The position numbers were made by a program, and so were the translations under genes. The notes under the pieces are model-generated. The model was given only the letters and a program-made list of their open reading frames with translations, was not told the DNA's origin and made no database searches. A stretch of 64,000 nt of DNA from Schlesneria paludicola DSM 18645 (GTDB lineage: Bacteria > Planctomycetota > Planctomycetia > Planctomycetales > Planctomycetaceae): contig NZ_JH636435.1 of the NCBI RefSeq assembly GCF_000255655.1, positions 374,209 through 438,208 of the forward strand, read 5' to 3'. Positions within the stretch are counted from its first letter, which is position 1. Every line of letters begins with the position of its first letter. This document shows, piece after piece, positions 52,916 through 63,357 of the stretch.

Positions 52916-54298
52916 TCAGCTTTTCAGCACGTCGATAATCTTCTGGAGATTGTTTTCGACGACAATCGGGCTGTTCGCGTAGGCGGCCGTTTCGACCCCA
53001 CGGCTTCCCAATTTCTCGGCGAACAGTTCTGCGTTGCCTGAGTGATACGCAACAGTGGCGTCTGGATCTTTGAGCTGATGCCCGGTGAGAATACAGACAA
53101 CACGATCACTGGGCGCGATGACGCCTTCGGCTCGAAGTTTCTTGGCCCCCGCAACACTCGCTGCGCTAGCGGGTTCGCAACCGAATCCACCAGCACCAAC
53201 TTGAGCTTTCGCGTCGAGAATCTCCTGGTCGGTCACTTGCCGTACGACTCCATCACAAGTGTCGAGGGCGCGCAAGCACTTCTTCAAATTCACCGGACGA
53301 TTGATTTCGATCGCGCTGGCAAGAGTCGAAGCCTTCCGTTTGTCACGGTCCATCGCCGCAAAGAAGGACTCGATGGCTCCATCATCAGACATACCGCCAT
53401 CCCAGCGAATCCCTTGCTGCTCATAGAGCTGATAGAGCGTATTTGCGCCCGCGGCATTGATCACCGCCAGACGGGGAATTCGATCAATCAGACCGAGCTG
53501 CTTCAATTCCGCAAAGGCTTTTCCGAATGCCGATGAGTTCCCCAAGTTTCCGCCTGGCACGACGATCCAGTCAGGGACCTGCCAGTTCAGGCTTTCGAGA
53601 ACGCGATACATGATCGTCTTCTGACCCTCGAGACGGAACGGGTTCACACTGTTGCAAAGGTAAATCCCACGCTCGCCCGCCACTTCGCGAACACGCTCAA
53701 GTGCGTCGTCGAAATCTCCCAGGATCTGCAGTGTCTGTGCATCGTAGTCGAGGGCCTGGGAAAGTTTGCCGTACGCGATTTTTCCGCTTCCAACGAAAAC
53801 CACGACGCGGAACAGTTGCGCCGTGCTGGCGTAGATTGCCAAGGAGGCGCTGGTGTTTCCCGTGGAGGCACAGGCCGCGACTTTCGCCCCGGTCATCCTC
53901 GCGTGCGTCGAGGCGGCGGCCATGCCGTTATCTTTGAAGCTTCCCGACGGATTCAATCCTTCGTACTGCAAAAACAGTCCGCCGGGATTCATGCCAACAT
54001 ACTTGCCGACCTTCGGACTGGATTGAAGGATGGTCTGGCCTTCACCAATCGTGACAATCTCTTTGTCCGGCGCAAACGGCAGCAGATCGCGAAATCGCCA
54101 GACTCCGCTGAAATCGAGCGGGTTGCGACGGCTTGCCCAGCGAAGCTCATATTCACGCAGAGACCTGGGAACGGGCAATTTATCCCATTCGTAGTCGATA
54201 TCCAGCAAATTCCCGCAATCAGGGCAGCCGGTCAAGACTTCAGAGATATCGAATGTGGCACGACACAGGGGGGCAATACAGCGTTGGAATGAGTGCAT
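52916..54298 (-). CDS. thrC: Threonine synthase
   Basis: A 460-residue PLP enzyme that makes threonine from O-phosphohomoserine. The N-terminal zinc-ribbon-like Cys pairs (Cys7, Cys12, Cys25, Cys28) precede the substrate and PLP region: [10 protein letters not shown], then [12 protein letters not shown] with the PLP-binding Lys122. [13 protein letters not shown] is the phosphate-binding loop and [16 protein letters not shown] a later family block. This is the two-domain form related to Thermus and archaeal enzymes. The C-terminal region carries [13 protein letters not shown]. It is followed on this strand by no other gene in an evident operon; the citrate synthase gene lies upstream. Confidence 0.95.
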   Translation of the reverse strand: MHSFQRCIAPLCRATFDISEVLTGCPDCGNLLDIDYEWDKLPVPRSLREYELRWASRRNPLDFSGVWRFRDLLPFAPDKEIVTIGEGQTILQSSPKVGKYVGMNPGGLFLQYEGLNPSGSFKDNGMAAASTHARMTGAKVAACASTGNTSASLAIYASTAQLFRVVVFVGSGKIAYGKLSQALDYDAQTLQILGDFDDALERVREVAGERGIYLCNSVNPFRLEGQKTIMYRVLESLNWQVPDWIVVPGGNLGNSSAFGKAFAELKQLGLIDRIPRLAVINAAGANTLYQLYEQQGIRWDGGMSDDGAIESFFAAMDRDKRKASTLASAIEINRPVNLKKCLRALDTCDGVVRQVTDQEILDAKAQVGAGGFGCEPASAASVAGAKKLRAEGVIAPSDRVVCILTGHQLKDPDATVAYHSGNAELFAEKLGSRGVETAAYANSPIVVENNLQKIIDVLKS

Positions 54299-54429
54299 GA
54301 TCGTCTGTTCAAATTCGCGTCAATGAAATTCTGAACTTGTAACGTAAGACATCTGACCGAGCTACAGGTTCAATTACAAATCACAGTCTAGCTAAGTTTG
54401 CCAGCCACAGGCGAGAGCAGTCGGCCATG

Positions 54430-55554
54430 TCAACCGCGCTCTGACAAGGGCAAAAACGGCCGCTTCTCCGGGCCGCAATAAGTTGTCCGTGGCCGAATCG
54501 GCTGTGGTGTGCGTTGCTGCTCAATGAAATGCGCCGCCCATCCCACAGATCGACTGACAACAAACAGGGGTACGAACAGGTCCGAATCAAATCCAAGGTA
54601 GTGCAACAACCGTGCAGCAGGCCAGTCGAAACTCGGCAGAATTCGCTGCTCGTCCCAAACTGCCGACTCAATGGCAGCGGCAACCTCCTCCATCGGCAGC
54701 TTATCGAGCTCCGTCGCCACATCTCGGCAGTAGGTTCGAAGGATCTCGGATCGCGGGTCACTGGTCCGATAGACGCGATGCCAGAAGCCCGGCATTCGTT
54801 CATATTGCTTCAGCACCGCGGACACGATCGATTGGGCCGCTCCGGGAATCTCGACCGCTTCGAGAATGTCGATCGCCTGTCGCCCTGGGCCGCCATGCCA
54901 AACGCCTTTGATAGCGCAGATTCCGGCAATCGTCGCTGACAAGAAATCCGAGCGTGTCGAAGCCACCACACGGGCCACGAATGTCGAAGGGGTCAGTTCA
55001 TGCTCGGCACTCAAGACTAAAAAAGCATCCAGCGCCCGTTCCGCTAAGGGAGTGGGCTCCCGATTTGTCAGGCTGAAGAGTAGATTTCCGACATAACTGA
55101 GATCATCTCGGAAATCGACGCTCTCCCAGCCAGCGGACATCCGGTGCCGCGCGGCAATAATCAGCGGCAATTGAGCCAGCATCCGCTGGAGCGTTTCCCA
55201 GACATCATTTGCGGATAACTCTTCTTCATAAGCATCGGAGAGGGCCAGCAGGCTAACACCGGTTCGTAGGACGTCGATCGCCGGGACATTCAACGGTAGT
55301 CGCTCAATCCACCTTCGCACGTCTTCGTCCAAAACCGCCGCCTCATGCATGACGGCTTGAACATCCGCAAGCTGTTCTTGCGATGGAAGATCGCCTTTTA
55401 CGATCACGTAAGCGGTTTCGAGAAAGCTGGACTGCTCGACCAACTCTTCGACCGCATACCCGCGGTAGAAGAGCTCGCCCCCGATTGAGGAAATCGCGGT
55501 CGCGGGCGGAAAGAAACCTTCCTGAATCGAATCAGGGGCATCGATGTCGGTCAT
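54430..55554 (-). CDS. Citrate synthase (type II, short form)
   Basis: A 374-residue enzyme condensing oxaloacetate and acetyl-CoA (or propionyl-CoA in methylcitrate synthases). Motifs: FFPPATAISSI and GELFYRGYAVEELVEQSSF at the N terminus, EHELTPSTFVARVVASTRSD with the first catalytic His, KGVWHGGPG with the second, GFWHRVYRTSDPR and SFDWPAARLLHYLG near the C terminus with the catalytic Asp. Length is typical of short citrate/2-methylcitrate synthases. Which acyl-CoA it uses cannot be decided from sequence. The threonine synthase gene lies 131 bases downstream. Confidence 0.93.
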   Translation of the reverse strand: MTDIDAPDSIQEGFFPPATAISSIGGELFYRGYAVEELVEQSSFLETAYVIVKGDLPSQEQLADVQAVMHEAAVLDEDVRRWIERLPLNVPAIDVLRTGVSLLALSDAYEEELSANDVWETLQRMLAQLPLIIAARHRMSAGWESVDFRDDLSYVGNLLFSLTNREPTPLAERALDAFLVLSAEHELTPSTFVARVVASTRSDFLSATIAGICAIKGVWHGGPGRQAIDILEAVEIPGAAQSIVSAVLKQYERMPGFWHRVYRTSDPRSEILRTYCRDVATELDKLPMEEVAAAIESAVWDEQRILPSFDWPAARLLHYLGFDSDLFVPLFVVSRSVGWAAHFIEQQRTPQPIRPRTTYCGPEKRPFLPLSERG

Positions 55555-55723
55555 TCACGATCCCAAAACAAAGAGAGAAATCGAACATCGAGTCGTTCTG
55601 AAGGGCGAAAGACACCACAGCAGGTACCGTGGTGTGCGAATTGATTGCTGCTGAACGACGGCAGGTTGCGAATCGGACTGGACGGGATCAGCGAGTCGAA
55701 CGAATTGCGCGAAAGGCCAGTTG

Positions 55724-56368
55724 TTATGACCGAGCCTGTTTCAGGAGTTGTGTATACTCGGTCGCCAGTTGTCGAATGCGGCCAAAGTCACCGCGTTCCA
55801 AGGCGTCTTTTTCAACAAGCTGGCTGCCAAGCCCGACCGAACAAGCCCCCGCTTTGACGAAATCGCGCAAAGTCTGCTGGTTGACTCCGCCTGTCGGCAT
55901 GATGCGAACTTGAGGCAGCGGACCTTTCAGCGCCTTCAAGTAAGCGGCCCCCCCAATATCGGCCGGAAATAACTTGACGACGTCGGCCCCGGCTTCCCAG
56001 GCAGTCACAATTTCCGTAGGTGTATACGCACCAGGCATTACAAGTTTGTCGTAGCGATGCGCAAGTTTGATAACTTCGACGTTGACGCACGGAGAGACGA
56101 TAAACTCGGCCCCGGCAAGCAATGCCGCACGCGCCGTTTCGGGATCAAGCACCGTTCCCGCGCCTAGTAGGACCTTATTTCCGAGTTCCTTTCGTACGGC
56201 AGAAATGACGTCAATAACACCTGGAGTCGTGAATGTCACTTCAATGACATTGATTCCGCCTTCGTAGAGCGCCTGCGCCACGTTGACCAACTGCTCGCCC
56301 GACGACGCGCGAATGATCGCCACAATGCCGCTATCCAGAACTCGCTGCAGATCATCATGTCGACTCAT
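55724..56368 (-). CDS. eda: KDPG/KHG aldolase (Eda)
   Basis: A 214-residue class I aldolase that cleaves 2-keto-3-deoxy-6-phosphogluconate to pyruvate and glyceraldehyde-3-P, or 4-hydroxy-2-oxoglutarate to pyruvate and glyoxylate. The Schiff-base lysine is Lys132 in GADVVKLFPA. Other signatures are VIEVTFTTPG with Glu43, LGAGTVLDPETA, and IMPTGGVN. Length is normal. It is a single gene here; no Entner-Doudoroff dehydratase is adjacent. Confidence 0.95.
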   Translation of the reverse strand: MSRHDDLQRVLDSGIVAIIRASSGEQLVNVAQALYEGGINVIEVTFTTPGVIDVISAVRKELGNKVLLGAGTVLDPETARAALLAGAEFIVSPCVNVEVIKLAHRYDKLVMPGAYTPTEIVTAWEAGADVVKLFPADIGGAAYLKALKGPLPQVRIMPTGGVNQQTLRDFVKAGACSVGLGSQLVEKDALERGDFGRIRQLATEYTQLLKQARS

Positions 56369-56491
56369 AGATTTGTCGCTTTGAATGGCCGAAACGGACG
56401 CTGGCGCGTCAGGATGTCCGGCTGACAGGAAATAAAAACGAAGGTCCGGCGGAAAAACAACGCGGAATCGACCTGAATGGATTGTCTCAGT

Positions 56492-56983
56492 TTACGCTCG
56501 CGCTGAGAAGCGTTCCGCGTATTCCAGCACCCACTGATCGATGACTTCTCGGAAGACGTCGATATCAACTTGTGTCAGTTGTTGAAAATGCGAACGGCTG
56601 AGGACCTCTTTATTACGGATCGCCCCCCGAGCCACGAGTTCCACAATCCGTGTCGGGGAATAGGGACGGACCAGCATTTCGACGTGACTATAGTAGTGAA
56701 TCAGCCCCTTCGATCCGGCCGTCCCCGGCGCAAGGTCATCCCGTCGAATGCGAGCCCCCCAGCCATCCGCCGACATCAGGGTCTCATAGTCAAAACCGGG
56801 AAAGTAGTCGGCAAGTTTTCGGAGGCAGGCTTCAACGTGTTCCGACAATTCGAGACGAGCCTTCGAATGGACATTCTTGCATTCTTCTTCAGTCATGGCA
56901 CGCAGGGCACGCTCACGACTTTCCGCATCACGCTGTCGTTGGCCACGTTCGATTGCTCTTTCGAGCCGCTGGTCGAAGTTCAT
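56492..56983 (-). CDS. Conserved-looking hypothetical protein
   Basis: A 163-residue soluble protein, start taken at ATG 56983; the frame is open to an ATG at 57025. The N-terminal helix is highly charged (LERAIERGQRQRDAESRERALRAMTEEECKNV). A mixed domain follows with LADYFPGFDYETLMSADGWGARIRRDD and a LIHYYSHVEMLVRPYSPTRIVELVARGAIRNKEVL segment. It ends in a long helix. I recall similar uncharacterised proteins in planctomycetes but cannot name the family. Function unknown. Confidence 0.72.
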   Translation of the reverse strand: MNFDQRLERAIERGQRQRDAESRERALRAMTEEECKNVHSKARLELSEHVEACLRKLADYFPGFDYETLMSADGWGARIRRDDLAPGTAGSKGLIHYYSHVEMLVRPYSPTRIVELVARGAIRNKEVLSRSHFQQLTQVDIDVFREVIDQWVLEYAERFSARA

Positions 56984-57571
56984 TGATCTGTCCGCTGTCG
57001 TAAAGAATTGCCGATCGAGCAACATCTGGTGATTCTATTCCAGCGGCCAACAACTTTGAACCACTCCAGCGGTCAGATTCTTATCCGCAGGTGAGAATTG
57101 CCGAATTTTCTGCCGCGGACAAGGACTCACTCAGTGGCGATTCGACCTGCCGAAAACGCCGGGATCACGACTCCGAACGTTATTCGATCCCTTCCGGCAA
57201 GAATGACTGGGATCATCTGCACCATTGCGATCCAGCGTTCAGAATCTTCGCCTGCAAAAATCCCCAGAAACTGATCTCAGATTCTCGGCTCCCCTCTGGA
57301 AGTTCCCCGAATACAAATCTACAACTGAACATGGTGCGAGATGTAAGTCGTACAATTTGCAGCGGCAACTTCCGCCGCATCAGGATCATTTCGAGGAGAT
57401 CAATCGGCATCGTTCAAATGGGCACGGTTCTTGCTTTGTTCGAATGATCGTGAAAGACAGCCTGATTGCGTGTCAGTTATGGCGACGAAGATCAACAAGG
57501 TAAGAAGGGGGAACGATTTCCGAGGAGAAAATCAGATGGTCGGCAATCAAGATCGGCAATAAGGGACGATC
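56984..57571. other. Intergenic, divergent promoter region
   Basis: This 588-base stretch lies between the leftward hypothetical gene and the rightward TM gene. No supported gene or strong structure was identified; AAGGGA before 57572 is the ribosome site of the next gene. Confidence 0.45.
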
Positions 57572-57994
57572 ATGAGCGTCTGGAATCAACTGTATCAATA
57601 CCAGCGAGCCATGTCGGTGTGGCAGTGGGCTTTCGCTCTCACCGTCATTGGATTGGCAATCTGGCTGATTATTTGGTTGAGGACATTCTTTCGCGAAGAT
57701 GCCGACGATGCGGATGACGCCTTGGAAATGCTGACACAGTTCCGCGATTTGCACCAGGAGGGTGGCCTCTCGGACGACGAGTTCCGATTAATCAGGAGCC
57801 GCCTGACACATATCGCTCAGGAGGCAAACCTGGCGGGACGAACCGAAACGAAAGAGAGGTCTGCCGATGCCGCTTCTGCGGTTTTAGCGGATCAACGGAA
57901 TAAAGCCTCTGTTCAATCGCCAGCACAGCACGCAATTGCGGAAAGAAATGGAGAGTCCGTACGGATTACGGACGAAGAAACGGAATCAACGTGA
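57572..57994 (+). CDS. Single-pass membrane protein with SHOCT-like segment
   Basis: A 140-residue protein with one membrane helix (residues 18-38, WAFALTVIGLAIWLIIWL). The cytoplasmic segment has LEMLTQFRDLHQEGGLSDDEFRLIRSRL, which resembles the short C-terminal SHOCT-type helical motif (L..L..L...G.lt..EF...K). The tail is low-complexity. It lies 100 bases before clpX on the same strand and might be co-transcribed with it, as small TM genes often are in planctomycetes. Function unknown. Confidence 0.7.
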   Translation: MSVWNQLYQYQRAMSVWQWAFALTVIGLAIWLIIWLRTFFREDADDADDALEMLTQFRDLHQEGGLSDDEFRLIRSRLTHIAQEANLAGRTETKERSADAASAVLADQRNKASVQSPAQHAIAERNGESVRITDEETEST

Positions 57995-58094
57995 ACCGTT
58001 GATTTGCGAATCAAAAGCCAGGGACGCGCCGCTTGCTTTCACAACTGTGTCACTCACCGAAGATTTTCAATCGGCAGCGTTGTAAGGAAAGCTG

Positions 58095-59390
58095 ATGGCC
58101 TCAGGACGCGATTTCATGTCCGCCGGGAAACGTGGGTCGACCGGCAAAAAGAACGCCAATTGTTCGTTCTGTCGCAAGAGCTACCGCGAAGTCGGGCCGC
58201 TTGTCGAAGGGCCGGACGAGGTGTATATCTGCGGCGAATGCATTGAACTGTGCCAGAACATTCTGGACCAGGAAAAGCGGCGACGCGGCGGCGCGGCGAA
58301 GCTGTTTAACCGGGTTCCCAGCCCGCGAGAAATTACCGAACACTTGAATCAATACGTGATCGGCCAGGATCGTACGAAAAAGATCCTGTCGGTCGCGGTA
58401 CACAATCACTATAAGCGATTGATGGCCACGGCAGATCTCGACAACGAAGTCGAAATCGAAAAGTCGAACATCATGTTGATCGGACCAACCGGTTCGGGCA
58501 AAACATTGATGGCTCGCACACTTGCCCGCCTGCTTCAGGTTCCGTTTGCAATCGGCGATGCGACGACACTGACCGAAGCCGGCTACGTCGGCGAAGACGT
58601 CGAAAACCTGCTGCTAAAGTTGCTGCACGCAGCCGATTTCGATATCGAAGCGGCACAACGAGGCATCGTCTTCATCGATGAAATCGATAAGATCGGCAAG
58701 ACTTCACAGAACGTATCAATTACGCGAGATGTTTCGGGCGAAGGTGTGCAGCAGGCGCTGCTGAAGATGCTGGAAGGGACGGTCGCAAACGTTCCTCCCC
58801 AAGGTGGCCGTAAGCACCCAGAACAGCAATACATTCAGATCGACACGACCAACATCCTGTTCATCTGCGGCGGAACATTCGTCGGCTTGGAAGACATCAT
58901 TGCGAAGCGTATGGGCAAGCGAACGATCGGTTTTGGTGCATCTGCTGCCGTGGAACACCAGGACACGAAGTCGCGATCAGGTAAGTTGCTCGCCCAGGCC
59001 TGCACCGATGACATCATCGAATACGGCATGATTCCGGAATTGGTGGGCCGTCTGCCGGTCGTCAGTGCCCTGCTGCCGCTCCAGGAAGAAGATCTCGTCA
59101 AGATCCTGGTCGAACCCAAGAACTCGCTGGTGAAGCAGTATCAGAAGTTCTTCCAAATGGAGAATGCGGAACTCGAGTTCACTCCGGAAGCGTTGCGAGA
59201 AATCGCTCGCATCGCCAAAGAGAAAGATACGGGCGCCCGCGGACTTCGATCGGTTGTTGAAGAGTCAATGTTCGAAGTCATGTACACCTTGCCGGATCAG
59301 GCGCCTGGCAAGAAGTATGTCCTGACCCCAGAAGTGATCCGCGGGGAATCGTCATTGCGACCACTTGATGATTCGGCTTCGGCTGCGTAA
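58095..59390 (+). CDS. clpX: ATP-dependent Clp protease ATP-binding subunit ClpX
   Basis: A 431-residue AAA+ unfoldase. The N-terminal zinc-binding domain has Cys23, Cys26, Cys46 and Cys49 ([18 protein letters not shown]). The AAA+ domain begins about residue 75 with the Walker A GPTGSGKT (130-137), followed by the ClpX loop block [12 protein letters not shown], Walker [11 protein letters not shown] (191-200), the sensor region and [20 protein letters not shown]. The C-terminal domain carries [18 protein letters not shown]. Length is normal. AAGGAAA precedes the ATG. clpP is not in the window, so the partner protease gene lies elsewhere. A terminator follows. Confidence 0.98.
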   Translation: MASGRDFMSAGKRGSTGKKNANCSFCRKSYREVGPLVEGPDEVYICGECIELCQNILDQEKRRRGGAAKLFNRVPSPREITEHLNQYVIGQDRTKKILSVAVHNHYKRLMATADLDNEVEIEKSNIMLIGPTGSGKTLMARTLARLLQVPFAIGDATTLTEAGYVGEDVENLLLKLLHAADFDIEAAQRGIVFIDEIDKIGKTSQNVSITRDVSGEGVQQALLKMLEGTVANVPPQGGRKHPEQQYIQIDTTNILFICGGTFVGLEDIIAKRMGKRTIGFGASAAVEHQDTKSRSGKLLAQACTDDIIEYGMIPELVGRLPVVSALLPLQEEDLVKILVEPKNSLVKQYQKFFQMENAELEFTPEALREIARIAKEKDTGARGLRSVVEESMFEVMYTLPDQAPGKKYVLTPEVIRGESSLRPLDDSASAA

Positions 59391-59413
59391 ACCGCAGGTG
59401 CCGAAAGAAAATT

Positions 59414-59459
59414 CAGAGCGAGCTCGGCCGTCAATCGGTCGGGCTCGCTCTGTTTTCTT
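59414..59459 (+). terminator. Bidirectional rho-independent terminator between clpX and devA
   Basis: A 17-bp stem (CAGAGCGAGC outer arm at 59414-59423, complement at 59443-59452, with further inner pairs and a TCAAT loop) is followed rightward by TTTTCTT (59453-59459). Leftward, the strand reads AATTTTCTTT after the stem, so it also serves the convergent devA end. Confidence 0.9.
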
Positions 59460-59502
59460 GACATGCCGATACTGAATTGAGGTTCATGATGACGGCGATC
59501 AC

Positions 59503-60222
59503 TCAACTCATGATTCTGCCGTCTTCCATGTGAATAATCCGGTCGGCGACGTCAAGAATGCGGCTGTCGTGCGTCACCATCAAGACCGGACAGCCACCAG
59601 TCCGTGCAAGTCGTTGCAGCAAATTGACGACGTCGCGCCCGGACTGACTGTCGAGGGCCGCCGTTGGCTCATCCGCCAGGATCAGTCGTGGACCGGCTGC
59701 CAAAGCTCTGGCGACGGCGACACGTTGTTTCTGACCGCCGGATAAGCGAGCAGGGTAGTAGTCGACGCGTTCATCGAGACCAACGTCTTTAAGAATCTGA
59801 AGACTTTTTTGATGAACCTGTGCTGCGGTGACGTGCGGATGCAGCTCGAAGATCAACTCGACATTCTGCTTCGCCGTCAAAAACTCGAGCAGATTGTGCT
59901 GCTGAAAGATGAATCCGATATCACGACGCGTCGCAATCAAATCGGCGGGTGACGCACCATGTAGTCGCCGGTTGAGAACGGTTAGCTCGCCTTCTCGGAA
60001 TTGCCGCAACGCACCGATCAGCGTCAGAAGTGTCGTCTTCCCGCTGCCGCTTGGGCCAGTCAACAACACGATTTCTCCAGCCGCAACGTCAAGCGAGACG
60101 TCGAAGAGAATTTGCTTACGAAGCTCGCCTTCGCCAAATGCGAAATTGATATTTCGCGCACAGATGACGGGCGTGGATTTCGCCTCCGTCGAAGCGGCTT
60201 GAAATGTGGTAGCCGGAATCAT
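59503..60222 (-). CDS. DevA-type ABC transporter ATP-binding protein
   Basis: A 239-residue ATPase of a MacB/LolD-like exporter. Walker A is TGPSGSGKTTLL (55-66), the signature LSGGQKQRVAVARAL, Walker B LILADEPTAALDSQSG, and the H-loop VMVTHD. The partner genes are an MFP (61514-62674) and a FtsX-like permease (60278-61432), all on this strand in the order MFP-permease-ATPase. This is the DevB-DevC-DevA layout of exporters that pump lipids or other products outward. It ends at the clpX-side bidirectional terminator. Confidence 0.95.
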   Translation of the reverse strand: MIPATTFQAASTEAKSTPVICARNINFAFGEGELRKQILFDVSLDVAAGEIVLLTGPSGSGKTTLLTLIGALRQFREGELTVLNRRLHGASPADLIATRRDIGFIFQQHNLLEFLTAKQNVELIFELHPHVTAAQVHQKSLQILKDVGLDERVDYYPARLSGGQKQRVAVARALAAGPRLILADEPTAALDSQSGRDVVNLLQRLARTGGCPVLMVTHDSRILDVADRIIHMEDGRIMS

Positions 60223-60277
60223 AATTCGAACTTACTCACCAAGCGGGTGCTGCGGGGCCAATCGGAAAACCATCGAA

Positions 60278-61432
60278 CTAAAACACATCCGCCGGGTCGG
60301 CCGATTGTGCTTTTCGGACCGCAATTGCCGCCGAGAGACCACACATAATCAGCGTAAAACTCCACACCATGAAGGCACGTCCCAGTGTCATCGTAAACTG
60401 CATTTGAATCGCCTTCGTCGCGACTTGATAGAGCCAAAGGGCAAGGAAGAATCCGGGCACGTAGCCCAAAACCGACAAGATGAACGCCTGGCTCAAGACC
60501 ACCTGCAAGAGATATCCATCAGTAAAGCCCATCGCCTTCATCGTCGCAAACTGCGGCAAGTGATTCGTGACTTCCGTATACAAGATCTGATAGACGACGA
60601 CGAATCCAATAAAGAACCCGACGGCGGCACCCATTCCAAAAATGAAATCGATGGGGGCATTCTCACGCAGGAAGTTCTCTTCCGCAGTCACCAGTTCGCT
60701 TTGAGTCAGAATCACCGCCTCGCTGCCCAGGTACGGCTGCAACTCGCGGCGCATCGCCTGCGGATCGGCCCCCTCATGAAGTTCAATCAACCCCAGATCG
60801 ACGGCCCCTGGTGACCGCCCAGGAAAGAGCCGCAGGAAATTCTCGGGCGTCATGTACAGGTTTCCGTCGGCGATGATCGAAATGCCCACGTCAATCGCTC
60901 CGATCACGCGAACACGACGTCGATTGACTTCCGTTTCCATGGAACCATCGCGTCGCAATGTTTCCATGACCGGCCCATAGGTCGTACGGCTTCGTCCATC
61001 AAAGATGACATGATCGCGCAGCCGGAGTTCCGCGGCTCGAGATGAGTAGCCAGGAAGACTGAGGAGTGGCTGTTCGGCAGATATTCCGTACACCGAGATG
61101 GGATGTTCGCGAAATGTCCAGGGATTCCGCCAGCGCGCCTGTGAAAGATACATCTCCTGCACACGAGCCACTTGCGGATGAGCGGGCAGGCGAAAGAGCA
61201 AACGGCGTGGAAACGACGCAGCCTGAAAGATGGTCTTCGTACGCGGACTGATGACGACCAACCCCGCCGTAATGCGTCGGGTCAAAGCGACGCTGTTATC
61301 CATGGCGCCCTGGCGAATCCCCAACTGCACGAGCATCAGCATCACGGCAACGACAACGCCTGCTGAAGCCACCACCAGTTTCGTCCGGTGGTGAGTCAAC
61401 TGACGCCAGGCCAACGCAAAACTCGATCGCAT
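60278..61432 (-). CDS. DevC-type ABC exporter permease (FtsX-like)
   Basis: A 384-residue membrane protein with one N-terminal transmembrane helix (VASAGVVVAVMLMLVQLGI), a large extracytoplasmic domain (about 45-265) and a C-terminal block of three membrane segments (GMGAAVGFFIGFVVVYQIL, VLSQAFILSVLGYVPGFFLALWL, TLIMCGLSAAIAV). This is the FtsX/MacB-type topology; LPQFATMKAMGFTDGYL is the coupling-helix block of DevC proteins. It lies 55 bases upstream of devA and 81 bases downstream of the MFP gene, so the three are one operon. Confidence 0.93.
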   Translation of the reverse strand: MRSSFALAWRQLTHHRTKLVVASAGVVVAVMLMLVQLGIRQGAMDNSVALTRRITAGLVVISPRTKTIFQAASFPRRLLFRLPAHPQVARVQEMYLSQARWRNPWTFREHPISVYGISAEQPLLSLPGYSSRAAELRLRDHVIFDGRSRTTYGPVMETLRRDGSMETEVNRRRVRVIGAIDVGISIIADGNLYMTPENFLRLFPGRSPGAVDLGLIELHEGADPQAMRRELQPYLGSEAVILTQSELVTAEENFLRENAPIDFIFGMGAAVGFFIGFVVVYQILYTEVTNHLPQFATMKAMGFTDGYLLQVVLSQAFILSVLGYVPGFFLALWLYQVATKAIQMQFTMTLGRAFMVWSFTLIMCGLSAAIAVRKAQSADPADVF

Positions 61433-61513
61433 CGTGGAAAACCTGAACTCCCAATTTCACGCAGAATAATGACTACCAGGCACATTTCCGATGCGGATGT
61501 TTCGTTGAGATCT

Positions 61514-62674
61514 CTAATTTTGAGCGGCGGAAATGATGCGGGGCTGGTCGCACTTAGGTGGGTTTGCTGGCAGTGACGGTTTCGGTTCCATGTTCGAGGG
61601 AGCCGAGATATCGATGGCGACTTCCACACGGGCATTCGACATCCGCTCGACCTTCGGCAGGTCGGCAGCGTCAAGCGTGATTCGGACTTCGAGCACGCGC
61701 GCGTCGGTATCACTGACAGGATCGTTCGACAGGACATCTTTGCGAGCCACCAGAAGTCCGATTTGTTCGACTTTCCCCGCAATTCGCTCGCCCGTACTGG
61801 TCAGATGAATTGAGGCGTTCTGCCCGACTTGAACGGAACGAAGGTCTCCCTCAAAGATCTCTGCAACCGCCTGCATGTGTGCGACATCGCCAATCTGCAA
61901 GATGCCTCGATCATTGACCCGCTCACCAGGACGTGTGTGGATCTTCAGTATCCTGCCCGCGATAGGACTGCGAACCTGCGCGGCGGCCAATTCCGCTCTC
62001 GCCCGATTCAACGATGCCGCAGCGACCGCAACCTCCATTTCCTGCAATTGAACGTCCACGTTTCGGACTTCGCGAAGGCTTTCAAGCTGTGCACGCGCCC
62101 GTTCGCATTGCAGAAGTTCTCGATCATAGGCGAGTTGTTTTTGTTCGAGCGACTCCTCCGGAATCGCTTTCCGTGCCGCCAGTTGCTTGGCGCGATCGAG
62201 TTCCCTCAACATGGCGGCGACCTGCGTTTCCATCTGTCGCACCATTACTTCCTGTGCGTTAATATCACCGGGCTTTGCTCCCGCCAGGATCTGAGCCAAC
62301 TTGGATTGAGCGACACGCCAACGGGCTTCGGCCTCATCAACGGCAGACTGACGGCGGTCCGCGATATCCAGCACCGCGATCAGATCACCGACATCGACAT
62401 CTTGACTTTCTTCCACCAGCAGGCGTTGGACGGTAGCCCCTTCATTTCCGGAGGGAACGGAAACGTTAAGAACCGTTCCGCGAGGCTCAAGCCTCCCCAG
62501 CGCAGACACTCGTTCGACAACCGGCACGCGCGTCGCCGCTTTGTCTCGAGCCACGGCATCGCGTGCGTACACCCAAACCCCAATTCCGATAATCGCAACG
62601 AGAATCAGCGCAATCGAAATACCGACCGGCCTCAACCATCGCCACGGCGCGATGGAGTCGGTATGAGAAGTCAT
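61514..62674 (-). CDS. DevB/HlyD-type membrane fusion protein
   Basis: A 386-residue adaptor of an ABC exporter. One N-terminal membrane helix (VGISIALILVAIIGIGVWVYA) is followed by RLEPRGTVLNVSVPS, the start of the lipoyl/barrel-sandwich domain. A coiled coil runs from about 110 to 215, and then RSPIAGRILKIHTRPGERV and AEIFEGDLRSVQVGQNASI complete the HlyD-type fold. Its ATG overlaps the stop of the TetR gene (ATGA at 62671-62674), implying translational coupling. It probably links the DevC permease to an outer-membrane channel. Confidence 0.94.
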   Translation of the reverse strand: MTSHTDSIAPWRWLRPVGISIALILVAIIGIGVWVYARDAVARDKAATRVPVVERVSALGRLEPRGTVLNVSVPSGNEGATVQRLLVEESQDVDVGDLIAVLDIADRRQSAVDEAEARWRVAQSKLAQILAGAKPGDINAQEVMVRQMETQVAAMLRELDRAKQLAARKAIPEESLEQKQLAYDRELLQCERARAQLESLREVRNVDVQLQEMEVAVAAASLNRARAELAAAQVRSPIAGRILKIHTRPGERVNDRGILQIGDVAHMQAVAEIFEGDLRSVQVGQNASIHLTSTGERIAGKVEQIGLLVARKDVLSNDPVSDTDARVLEVRITLDAADLPKVERMSNARVEVAIDISAPSNMEPKPSLPANPPKCDQPRIISAAQN

Positions 62675-63324
62675 AGTGGAGCCTTCTTTCTGCCGCGAGC
62701 AATCGTACTCGCACTCTTGTCAGACGAAGGAGATGTCATCATCCCCACGGCAACACGAGCGCGAAGCGATTCTCCAATCTGACGATAGACAGGATCGGAC
62801 TGGTCAATCATTCCCACGAACTGCCAAAGGAACAGGCCATCAACCGCCAGCCAGACCATTAACTGATCCAAGCCGTCTTCGGGATCATTCATGAGCCGCT
62901 CCCGCAGACGCGTTCCCAGCTTGCGCAGGGGCTCGATCAAACCAGGATTATTCACCGCCGCCGCTAAAACCGCGAGCATGAACCGTGGGATAATTTCCGG
63001 ATGCATTTCCTCGTCGCCCTCAAATGCACGTTCCGGTGCGTTTGGGTCGGGAAACACACATTCGAGCATCGCACGCGCCCACCGCATTCGAGGTTGGGGA
63101 TCACAGGAGATCCGTCGCATCAACATCTGTTCTGCGAGGTCGCTATAGTAGGTCAATGTTGCCGTCATGAGCGATTCTTTCGTGGGGAAGTGGTACATCA
63201 CACCTCCCTTGCTCACTCCTGCTTCTTTTGCCACGTTGTCAATCGTCATCGCCAGCAGCCCGTCTCGAGTGCCGGTCCGGATTGCTGCCTGGCAGATTCG
63301 CTCCACGGTATTACCATTTGTCAT
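62671..63324 (-). CDS. TetR family regulator of the devBCA-type operon
   Basis: A 217-residue regulator from the ATG at 63324, with GGAG 8 bases upstream; the TTG at 63345 is rejected. The N-terminal helix-turn-helix reads VERICQAAIRTGTRDGLLAMTIDNVAKEAGVSKGGVMYHFPTKESL, positions about 7-52, given as family-typical. The C-terminal ligand domain has LGTRLRERLMNDP and LAVDGLFLWQFVG. It is the first gene of the DevB-DevC-DevA operon, and its own promoter contains the operator at 63363-63376, so it represses its operon. Confidence 0.94.
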   Translation of the reverse strand: MTNGNTVERICQAAIRTGTRDGLLAMTIDNVAKEAGVSKGGVMYHFPTKESLMTATLTYYSDLAEQMLMRRISCDPQPRMRWARAMLECVFPDPNAPERAFEGDEEMHPEIIPRFMLAVLAAAVNNPGLIEPLRKLGTRLRERLMNDPEDGLDQLMVWLAVDGLFLWQFVGMIDQSDPVYRQIGESLRARVAVGMMTSPSSDKSASTIARGRKKAPL

Positions 63325-63357
63325 CGATTGTGCTCCGAAAACCAACCAGACGGATTT